The notes below the pieces were generated by a model, which worked only from the letters and a program-made list of their open reading frames with translations, was not told the origin of the DNA and did no database searches. From positions 413,195 to 477,194 of the forward strand of contig NZ_LMID01000010.1 in NCBI RefSeq assembly GCF_001428605.1: a stretch of DNA of 64,000 nt. Direction: 5' to 3'. Positions within the stretch are counted from its first letter, which is position 1, and each line of letters starts with the position of its first letter. A program made the position numbers and the translations under genes. Shown here piece by piece: positions 44,216 through 51,426 of this stretch. Source of the stretch: Sphingomonas sp. Root720. Its GTDB lineage: Bacteria > Pseudomonadota > Alphaproteobacteria > Sphingomonadales > Sphingomonadaceae.

Positions 44216-45186
44216 GACGATGGAGCGTGCCGCTTCTCGCCGCCTCTCTGGCATCTTGCGCTCCGGCTCCAAAGGGAAGCGACGTGGTTTTCGTTTCGGA
44301 CGAGGAGGCCAGCATCGTCCATGTACTCGACGGCGCGTCGGGGCGAAAAGAGGGCGATCTGGTAACCGGCAAGCGGCCGCGCGGAATGGCACGATCTCCC
44401 GATGGCCGGACATTGTACGTCGCTGCCAGCGATTCCGATCGCATCGAGGCGTGGGACGTCGCCTCTCGGAAATTGGTTCGCACCTACCGTTCGGGAAGCG
44501 ACCCGGAGCGCTTCGTGGTCAGCCCTGACGGACACAGCCTGTACATCGCCAATGAGGATCACAGCGCCGTATCCTTTCTCGATGTGGCTACGGGTATGAT
44601 CACCCATGAGGTGAAAGTCGGTCCCGAGCCCGAGGGAATGGGCGTCAGCCCGGACGGCCGCCTCGTCATCGCGACATCCGAGGCCGCCAGTACCGCCCAT
44701 TTCATCGATGCCGGCAGCGGACGGCTGATCGACAGCGTCATCGTCGGCTCGCGCCCGCGCGACGTCCTGTTTCTCAAGAACGGCACCGAGCTGTGGGTGT
44801 CGTCCGAGCAGCGCGGCACCATTACCGTCTTCGATCCTCGGACGCGTCATATCCGCCACGTCATCGATCTTGTCGCGGCCTTCCCGGATCTGGAGACCGC
44901 GCAAGCGGTCGAAATGGAGATCACCCGTGACGGCAAGCGGGCATTCGTCGCGATGGGGCGCGGAGATCAGGTTGCCGAGATCGATCCCGTGACCTGGCGG
45001 GTGGTGCGACATTTTCGCACGGGTGAGCGCAACTGGGGTCTCGCGCTATCCCCCGATGACAGACGGCTCTACGCCGCGAGCGGGTTATCGGGCGAGGTCA
45101 CCGTCATCGACCTGGTCAGCAACCAGGTGACTCATCGCGTGCGCTATCGTGGAAAGCCGTGGGGGGTCGAGGCCATGCGGCGATGA
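44212..45186 (+). CDS. YVTN-type beta-propeller lipoprotein
   Basis: 324 residues with a lipobox (LAASLASC) and repeated propeller strands: GMARSPDGRTLYVAASDSD, RFVVSPDGHSLYIANEDHS, GMGVSPDGRLVIATSEAAS and LALSPDDRRLYAASGLSG. It belongs to the propeller proteins found beside PQQ dehydrogenases, whose role is unknown. GTG start overlapping the cytochrome stop. Confidence 0.85.
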   Translation: MRRWSVPLLAASLASCAPAPKGSDVVFVSDEEASIVHVLDGASGRKEGDLVTGKRPRGMARSPDGRTLYVAASDSDRIEAWDVASRKLVRTYRSGSDPERFVVSPDGHSLYIANEDHSAVSFLDVATGMITHEVKVGPEPEGMGVSPDGRLVIATSEAASTAHFIDAGSGRLIDSVIVGSRPRDVLFLKNGTELWVSSEQRGTITVFDPRTRHIRHVIDLVAAFPDLETAQAVEMEITRDGKRAFVAMGRGDQVAEIDPVTWRVVRHFRTGERNWGLALSPDDRRLYAASGLSGEVTVIDLVSNQVTHRVRYRGKPWGVEAMRR

Positions 45187-45980
45187 AGCAGATATACGTG
45201 CTCATCTGCCTTTTGCTCTGCGGGTGCCGGATCGGTGCTCCCGAGGAACTACTGGTCTGTGCCGACCCGAACAATCTACCCTTCTCCAATCGGGCTGGCG
45301 AAGGGTTCGAGAATCGGATCGTGCAGCTGGTGGCGAAGGATCTCGGTCGCGATATTCGGTATGTTTGGTGGGCGCAGCGGCGAGGCTATGTGCGGAATAC
45401 GCTCGGCGAAGCCAAATGCGACCTCTGGCCCGGCGTCGCCGCTGGGGTCGAAATGGTCGCGACGACGCGGCCTTATTATCGCTCTAGCTACATGTTCGTC
45501 ACGCGCGTCCAAGACAAACTCAGTGGCCTGACCCTGGATGATCCCCGGCTCGCCTCGCGCAAGCTCGGCGTCCAACTGGTCGGCGACGATGCGATGAACA
45601 CACCGCCGGCACATGCTCTGGCGAGGCGCAGCCTGACGCGCAATGTTGCGGGCTTCATGCTCTACGGTGACTATCGCCAGCCCAATCCGCCGACGGCTAT
45701 AGTCGAGGCCGTTGCCGACGGCAGGATCGATATCGGCCTGGTATGGGGACCGCTCGCCGGATGGTTCGCGAAACATTCGCGGGTGCCGCTCAGGCTCGAA
45801 CCGGTGACGCCCTGGCTCGATGACGCTCAATGGCCAATGGTCTACGAGGTTTCGATGGGCGTCCGCAAGGACGAGCCGGCGCTCAAGCTTGAGATCGAGC
45901 GGAGCCTGGATCGCAACGCGTCACGCATTGCCGACATCCTGGAGTCATATGGCCTTCCGGATCTCGCTGACCATTCATAA
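45183..45980 (+). CDS. XoxJ/MxaJ-like periplasmic binding protein
   Basis: 265 residues with a lipoprotein signal (LICLLLCGC). LLVCADPNNLPFSNRAGEGFENRIVQLVAKDLG and WWAQRRGYVRNTLGEAKCDLWPGV are the hallmark of the quinoprotein-dehydrogenase-associated solute-binding family, which includes XoxJ and MxaJ. XoxJ is thought to help activate or load the dehydrogenase; no ABC transporter is encoded nearby. Its presence supports a XoxF identity for the dehydrogenase three genes upstream. Start ATG overlaps the propeller stop (ATGA). Last gene of the operon. Confidence 0.9.
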   Translation: MKQIYVLICLLLCGCRIGAPEELLVCADPNNLPFSNRAGEGFENRIVQLVAKDLGRDIRYVWWAQRRGYVRNTLGEAKCDLWPGVAAGVEMVATTRPYYRSSYMFVTRVQDKLSGLTLDDPRLASRKLGVQLVGDDAMNTPPAHALARRSLTRNVAGFMLYGDYRQPNPPTAIVEAVADGRIDIGLVWGPLAGWFAKHSRVPLRLEPVTPWLDDAQWPMVYEVSMGVRKDEPALKLEIERSLDRNASRIADILESYGLPDLADHS

Positions 45981-46072
45981 GCGACCGTCGCGCTCTACCG
46001 CGCGTGCGCAATCCGCTTCGGCCCGAGGTCGCCCCGTTCTCCGCCGACACCAAGCCTTTGTGGTCTGTCGTC

Positions 46073-47260
46073 TCATCGAGACGCCGGCGAACCCCGGGCT
46101 GCGAAGCGGAGAACCGCAAAGCCTCCCACGGCCGACAATAGCGTCCCGCCCAGAACGCCGATCTTCACCTCGTCCATCAACAAGGGCGAGGTGAAGGCGA
46201 GCCCGCCGATAAACAGGCTCATGGTGAAGCCGATACCGCACAGCAACGCCGTGCCATAGATCTGCGCCCAGCTTGCTCCGCCCGGTCGAGGAGCGATCGA
46301 CAGGCGATCTGACAGCCACACGGCGGCGAAGATGCCTGTCTGCTTGCCGACGAACAGACCGGCCGCGATGCCGAGTGGGAGCGGGGACAGCACGTGCTGC
46401 AGGTCGATGCCGGCGAAAGAGACTCCCGCGTTCGCGAAACCGAAGATGGGGACGATGCCGAAGGCCACCCAGGGATGCAACGCGTGCTCGAGCCGATGCA
46501 GTGGCGAAGGCTGCGACCGATCCGAAGCTGGGGAATCGATCGGAATCATGCTCGCCGCAAGCACACCCGCGACGGTGGCGTGGATGCCCGATGACAACAC
46601 CGCCAACCAGAGCAGCGCGGCCAGTATGAGATAGGGCCAGAGCCGCATGACCGAGAGCCGATTGAGGGCGTACATCGCCCCCATCAGAATTAGGGCGGCG
46701 AGCAAGGCCATGCCGCTGATCTCGGCCGTATAGGCGATGGCGATGATGGCCACCGCACCCATATCGTCGACGATCGCCACGGTGGTGAGAAAGAGCTTGA
46801 GCGATGCCGGGACCCGGTCACCGAGCAGCGCCATCACGCCGATCGCAAAGGCGATATCGGTGGCCGAGGGAATGGCCCAGCCCCTTGCCAGTCCGGGAGT
46901 CGATGCCGTCAGCGCCAGGTAGACGAGCGCGGGTAGAGCCATGCCGCCCAAGGCAGCGATCGAGGGGAGCGCGCGGTCGGCCCAGCTCCGCAGATAGCCG
47001 TCGGAGAGCTCGCGCTTTATCTCGAGCCCTACCAGCAGGAAGAATAGCGCCATCAACCCGTCGTTGATCCAGTGGAGCACCGACATGGGTCCGACCTTCG
47101 CGTGCAACAGGTCGAAATAACTGTCCGCCAAGATCGAATTGGCGACCACCATCGCCAGCAAAGCCGCGACGATGAGACAGATTCCGCCGGCCGCCTCGGT
47201 ACGCAGAAACTGTCGCATCGCAGAGATTGGACGCTGACGGATGGTGCTGACGATATTCAC
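46073..47260 (-). CDS. nhaA: Na+/H+ antiporter NhaA
   Basis: 395 residues, about 12 helices. The ion-binding Asp165-Asp166 pair is in TTVAIVDDMGAVAIIA; LMALFFLLVGLEIKRELSDG and SATDIAFAIGVMALLG are further signatures. The GTG at 47260 has CGGAG 7 nt upstream, better than the ATG at 47218. It faces the end of the respiratory operon and may use the proton gradient that the oxidase builds. Confidence 0.93.
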   Translation of the reverse strand: MNIVSTIRQRPISAMRQFLRTEAAGGICLIVAALLAMVVANSILADSYFDLLHAKVGPMSVLHWINDGLMALFFLLVGLEIKRELSDGYLRSWADRALPSIAALGGMALPALVYLALTASTPGLARGWAIPSATDIAFAIGVMALLGDRVPASLKLFLTTVAIVDDMGAVAIIAIAYTAEISGMALLAALILMGAMYALNRLSVMRLWPYLILAALLWLAVLSSGIHATVAGVLAASMIPIDSPASDRSQPSPLHRLEHALHPWVAFGIVPIFGFANAGVSFAGIDLQHVLSPLPLGIAAGLFVGKQTGIFAAVWLSDRLSIAPRPGGASWAQIYGTALLCGIGFTMSLFIGGLAFTSPLLMDEVKIGVLGGTLLSAVGGFAVLRFAARGSPASR

Positions 47261-47700
47261 GCAATGCTCCGATGAGGATCCGGTGATCGGGTCGTGCCCG
47301 GCCGCGGACGGCTTTAGCGACAGTCCTGTCCGATGACCACCGGACCTACGGAAGCGGCGGCGGAGAAAACGCTCCCGAAGCCGATCCATATAGGCCACCG
47401 ACCTCCATCGCCTGGCACGTCGTATGACCGGCGCCAGCGCACAGCGATACGGCCTTGAAAATCATATCGTAATGCGATATAATTCAACATCATCGGCACG
47501 CCCGATGGAGCATCGCGAGCCTGTCCGGCTCGCAAGGCGTGGAGCCAAGGCTCGCGCCGCTCGGCCCTTGATCTCGCACAGCTGTGCTGGCGCCGGCAGG
47601 GACGCCCGATCCCGACCTCGCGAAGCCGATGTACGACGACGGTCGGTCGCGCGGCGCGAACCGCTCCATCGGCGCTGGCCCCGACCCCATAGGAGTACGC
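47261..47700. other. Divergent intergenic region with an inverted repeat
   Basis: 440 nt between nhaA (minus) and a small membrane-protein gene (plus). Apart from copy C of the TATCG-N5-CGATA repeat (47464-47480) in a short AT-rich patch, I see no gene or RNA. Frames open here are shadows without ribosome-binding sites. Confidence 0.5.
47464..47480. promoter_or_regulatory. Inverted repeat ATATCG-TAATG-CGATAT, copy C
   Basis: Perfect 6-bp arms with a 5-nt spacer, about 205 nt upstream of nhaA and 221 nt upstream of the small gene at 47701. Its reverse complement shares 15 contiguous bases with copy A. It suggests one regulator acting at both ends of the respiratory region. Confidence 0.55.
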
Positions 47701-47892
47701 ATGCAATCCATACTCATTTCGATTCTTGGCGCCGCAGCGGTGCTTGGATTTCTGTGGCTGCGCGCGCAGCGGATCGACGTCGATCGGCGCGAGCCGGCCC
47801 GCCATCGCGGTATCATCGACGAGGCGGCGCGGGCCTATGAGGATGTGGGGCGCCCCGTGCTACGATCGCGTGAGGAAAAGCATAATATGTGA
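47701..47892 (+). CDS. Small single-pass membrane protein
   Basis: 63 residues: one N-terminal helix (SILISILGAAAVLGFLWL) and a charged cytoplasmic tail (IIDEAARAYEDVGRPVLRSREE). GGAG lies 6 nt before the ATG, which supports translation. No family is recognised. The following 244 nt up to the histidine kinase show nothing further. Confidence 0.5.
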   Translation: MQSILISILGAAAVLGFLWLRAQRIDVDRREPARHRGIIDEAARAYEDVGRPVLRSREEKHNM

Positions 47893-48136
47893 CGACCGCG
47901 GCGCGGATCGGCCTTGTGGCGCCATCGCTGCGCCTCTCCTCAGGCCGGGGAGAGTTCCTCGTCGAACGCCGTGATCGCATCGCCCCTTCGGGGCACTCCC
48001 TGCGTGACGAAACGACGACCACCCTTGTCGCGCGCGCCACAAGATGCGGCATGCGTCGTCGGCCCGAGCAACCGGGCGATTTCTATCCCCCCCCGGGCCA
48101 ACGCTGCTTAGCGCGATCATATAGGGATCGGTCCAC

Positions 48137-49753
48137 CTAGGCAGATCTGAGTTGGATGACTTTGTCGGAAGCGCCTCGCGCTTCGTTGATCGCAGCAATC
48201 AGTTCGCGCTGCCGGATCGGCTTGCGCAAGACGACGATCTCCGCCGGGACATCTTCATCCAAGCCCATATAACCACTGATCACTATTATCGGAAGTTGCG
48301 GATGGCTGACCCGCAACTTCTGCGCCATTGCGACCCCGGTCATACCAGGCATCAAATGGTCGGTCAGAACCAGGTCGAAACTCCCGCAATCCTCGATAAG
48401 CGACAGCGCCTCGCGGGCACTTTCCACTTCGACGACCTCATTGCCCGCCTCGCGCATCATATCGGCCAACCCTGTCCGAACGAGTGGCTCGTCATCGACC
48501 AGCAGGATCCGCAAACTCGGCGCTTGCGAATATGCGGGTCTGTTTTCCTCCGCTCGAACGGTGACCGCTTCGGTCGTGGACGGAAACCACAGCTCCGCCC
48601 TTGTTCCGATCCCCACCGAGCTGGACAGAAGCAGGCTGCCGCCCGACTGTGCAGCCAACCCGTCCACCATGGAGAGGCCGAGCCCGGTACCACGCTCGCC
48701 GGTCTTCGTTGTGAAGAATGGCTCGACGGCGCGTCGAAGCGTCTCCGCGTCCATCCCATGACCGGTATCGACCACGGAAATACGGACGCGTGGCGCCAGT
48801 TGCGGATTCTCTTCACAGAACTCGGTCTGAGCCGAGATCGTTAGCGTTCCTCCGGATAGCATGGCGTCGCGGGCATTGACGGCCAGATTGAGCAAGGCCA
48901 GCTCGAGCTGGTTGGGGTCCACCCGTATGGCCGGCAGTTCCGGCGGCAGGTCCATGACCAGTCGCGTGGAGGGGCCGATCGACCGCTGGATAAGGTCGGA
49001 AAGACCGTTCAAGAGAGCGATCGCGTCGACAGCGCGCGGCTGCAGCAGTTGTCGGCGTCCAAAGGCAAGGAGTCGACTGACGAGCGTTCGCGCTTTTTCG
49101 GCAGCCTCGAGCGCTCCTTCCGCCATTTTTTGAATGCGCTCGGCAGGCATCGGCCGACTGCGGATGACATCCAGCGAACCAATGATCGGCGTAAGCAAAT
49201 TGTTGAAGTCGTGTGCGATCCCGCCGGTCAATTGGCCGATCGTCTCCGCTTTCATGGTCTCGTGCAATTGTTGCAGAGCTTCTTCACGTTCAGCTACCGC
49301 GGTGGAAACCCGTGCCTCGAGTTCGGCCGTGAGTTCCTTTAGGCGCGTGCTGCTGTCGAGCAACGACGCGGCCACGGTTGCGGTCCGGCGCAGGCTGCGG
49401 CGTAGCATACACGCTACGGCGATGACCGATCCGGCGCTCGAGGCGTACAGAAACAGATTAAGAACGCTCCCGTCAGTGAAATAAAGGCTGTAGCGGGGCG
49501 GAAGCCAGAAAAACGCCACCGCGCCGCCGGTCAGCGCGAGCGAAAAGATACCCGGGCCGATGCCGCCCAGCACGGCAGCGATCAATACCGCAGGGTAGAA
49601 CAGAGCAAAGGGAACGATATCCGTGCCAAGGCCATCGAGCGATATCCGGAGCGCTACGGCCGTGACAGACACGACAAGGGCCAGCGAATAGGCGAAGAGC
49701 GGCGGCCGCGACGTCCATCGCAGGATCACCGCCTCGTGGTTGGCCGCCGCCAT
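48137..49753 (-). CDS. Hybrid sensor histidine kinase, orphan
   Basis: 538 residues. Three to four N-terminal helices (about 20-115, DUF4118-like) are followed by a coiled region, the phospho-acceptor His181 in GGIAHDFNNLLTPIIG and an ATPase domain (NLAVNARDAM, DTGHGM, GTGLGLSMV). A C-terminal receiver domain has Asp in LVLTDHLMPGMTG. It phosphorylates itself and its own receiver; no DNA-binding response regulator is nearby. I chose the ATG at 49753 (GGAAG upstream). Confidence 0.88.
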   Translation of the reverse strand: MAAANHEAVILRWTSRPPLFAYSLALVVSVTAVALRISLDGLGTDIVPFALFYPAVLIAAVLGGIGPGIFSLALTGGAVAFFWLPPRYSLYFTDGSVLNLFLYASSAGSVIAVACMLRRSLRRTATVAASLLDSSTRLKELTAELEARVSTAVAEREEALQQLHETMKAETIGQLTGGIAHDFNNLLTPIIGSLDVIRSRPMPAERIQKMAEGALEAAEKARTLVSRLLAFGRRQLLQPRAVDAIALLNGLSDLIQRSIGPSTRLVMDLPPELPAIRVDPNQLELALLNLAVNARDAMLSGGTLTISAQTEFCEENPQLAPRVRISVVDTGHGMDAETLRRAVEPFFTTKTGERGTGLGLSMVDGLAAQSGGSLLLSSSVGIGTRAELWFPSTTEAVTVRAEENRPAYSQAPSLRILLVDDEPLVRTGLADMMREAGNEVVEVESAREALSLIEDCGSFDLVLTDHLMPGMTGVAMAQKLRVSHPQLPIIVISGYMGLDEDVPAEIVVLRKPIRQRELIAAINEARGASDKVIQLRSA

Positions 49754-49983
49754 ACTTCCGATCACCTCGCCATTGCGACCGGAACGTTCCCCATGGCCTT
49801 GCACGAATATGGCCCCCAATCAGTACCTAGCAGAAGCGGGGGAGATCTTCTTTTGTCATCCTCCGCTGCCGCATTGAACGCGCTATTCGCTGTTTTGTTC
49901 ACAAATGCACGCTCCGCACGGTCGCTTCCAGGAGGAATATCGGGGGGAGCTTCGCGCCCTCGGCGAAAGCCCTTCCGCCAGTC

Positions 49984-50421
49984 TCAGGCGCTCCGCCGCT
50001 CCTCCCAGTCGAGAATCAGTTCGCGGCGGGTGAAGCGCCAGCGGTCGCCGGTCCGGCGCAATTCGTCCTGGTAGCGGATCGCCCAGCGCAGGATCGAACG
50101 GCTGCCGTCGGCGGCCTGCGTCATATGGTCGGCTACGCAATAGGTCTCGCCGGTCGCGCCGTCGCCGTCGATCATGTGGAGCTGGTTGGTCACATGATGC
50201 TGGGTGGCGGTGAAGGCCGCCGCCAGCTTGGGCAGCGCGGCCAGCACCCGGTCGCGCCCGTCGATCCTGCCGCGGGGCGTGATCAGCACCATGTCCTCGG
50301 CCATGATATCCGTCCAGATCGCCGGATCGCGGCGGTCGGCGCCGATCGCGTAGAGGGTCGCCGCGCGGCGGATCGCCCGTTCGTCGAGCAGGCGGCGGAC
50401 TTCGGCGTCCATGTCGCTCAT
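49984..50421 (-). CDS. SnoaL-like (NTF2-fold) protein
   Basis: 145 residues with the SnoaL-like pattern: an N-terminal helix pair (LDERAIRRAATLYAIGADRRD), IWTDIMAEDMVLITPRGRIDGRD, and a beta sheet with QHHVTNQLHMIDGDGATGETYCVADHM and RWAIRYQDELRRTGDRWRFTRREL. Such proteins are isomerases, hydroxylases or dehydratases of steroid- or aromatic-degradation pathways. It overlaps the oxidoreductase gene upstream (ATGA). Confidence 0.82.
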   Translation of the reverse strand: MSDMDAEVRRLLDERAIRRAATLYAIGADRRDPAIWTDIMAEDMVLITPRGRIDGRDRVLAALPKLAAAFTATQHHVTNQLHMIDGDGATGETYCVADHMTQAADGSRSILRWAIRYQDELRRTGDRWRFTRRELILDWEERRSA

Positions 50422-51320
50422 CCCCGGCTGCGATAAAGCGCGACGATCTCCTGCACCGCGGTGGCGATGTCGTTGCGGCGATAGCCGAGCTGCGCGGTCT
50501 CGGCCGGATCGGGGTCGAAATATATCTCGCCGCCATGGCCGGCGAAGCTGCCGATCAGCGGATGCGGCTTGTCGATGACGGGTATTTCGACGTCCTTTCC
50601 GCAGGCCCGGAAATAGAGCTCGAAATAGTCCCGGAAGGTCAGGTTCTCGTCACCGACGAGATAGGCCTTGCCCGCTTCCCCGCGCTCGATCGCCCCCGCC
50701 GTCGCCTCGGCGAGCGAGCGGATCGACATGAAGTTGACGCCGCCCGGCGGGGCATAGACGGGAATGTCGGGCAATCTGCCGTCGGCATAGGCGGCGACCT
50801 TCTCGAAGCCGCGCGGATCGAGGCCGGGGACCGCACCCAGCATATAGGGCGGATTGAGCGATATGACGCGGAAGCCCGGTCGGGCCAGTGCCCGCACGCC
50901 CTCGTCCGACGCCAGGCGCGAGCGGATATAGGCATTGCCCTCGAGCAGGCGCGGTGCCGCCTGCGGGTAGAAGCTGCCGATATTGACCGCGCAGCCCACG
51001 CCCGCGTCGCGCGCCCGCTCGAACAGCTGCGGCACCAGCACGGCATTGGTCCGCTGCCAATACGCGGCCGCGTCGTCGTCCTTGCCGACATGGCGGGTGT
51101 CCTGCCCGGCGGCGAAGACCATCGCCTCGAAACCGGCGAGGTCGTCTGTCGCATAGCCGCCCGCGACATAGTCGCCGGCGAGGAAAGGCATCTTCGCCAT
51201 CGGGGTCGCCGCGAGGGGGGCCTTGCGCGATCCGATCGTCACTTCATGCCCCTGATCGGCAAGGTGTATCGCGATGTCGCCGCCGATCATGCCCGATCCG
51301 CCGATGACCAATATCTTCAT
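50418..51320 (-). CDS. NAD(P)-dependent epimerase/oxidoreductase
   Basis: 300 residues. ILVIGGSGMIGGDIAIHLADQGHEVTIGSR is the nucleotide-binding Rossmann motif of the extended SDR/NmrA-like group. The usual YxxxK is not clear (YIRSR is at the expected place), so catalysis is uncertain. It is divergent from the FO synthase gene and shares its promoter region and near-palindromic operator. Start ATG 51320. Confidence 0.78.
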   Translation of the reverse strand: MKILVIGGSGMIGGDIAIHLADQGHEVTIGSRKAPLAATPMAKMPFLAGDYVAGGYATDDLAGFEAMVFAAGQDTRHVGKDDDAAAYWQRTNAVLVPQLFERARDAGVGCAVNIGSFYPQAAPRLLEGNAYIRSRLASDEGVRALARPGFRVISLNPPYMLGAVPGLDPRGFEKVAAYADGRLPDIPVYAPPGGVNFMSIRSLAEATAGAIERGEAGKAYLVGDENLTFRDYFELYFRACGKDVEIPVIDKPHPLIGSFAGHGGEIYFDPDPAETAQLGYRRNDIATAVQEIVALYRSRG

Positions 51321-51403
51321 GGCCGCTGCCCTCTCCCCCGGGTCCGGCCGTTGGCCGGACATGCCCCGCTTGACTTGGGATAATGCGGCTTGCATTGAAG
51401 TTC

Positions 51404-51421
51404 AACAAGCGCTTGCTTGAT
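51404..51421. promoter_or_regulatory. Near-palindromic operator, site 1
   Basis: On the minus strand ATCAAGCAAGCGCTTGTT. It matches the perfect palindrome at 56158-56175 at 14 of 18 positions and ends 5 nt before the FO synthase ATG. A second small palindrome, TTGAAGTTCAA (51395-51405), adjoins it. Probable repressor site for both divergent genes. Confidence 0.65.
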
Positions 51422-51426
51422 AAACT

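Noticed and set aside
33850-49000. Direct repeat of the tRNA-Gly 3' end as island attachment site
   Set aside because: No second copy of GGTTCGAATCCCTTCGCCCG was seen in the window, and no integrase gene is present.
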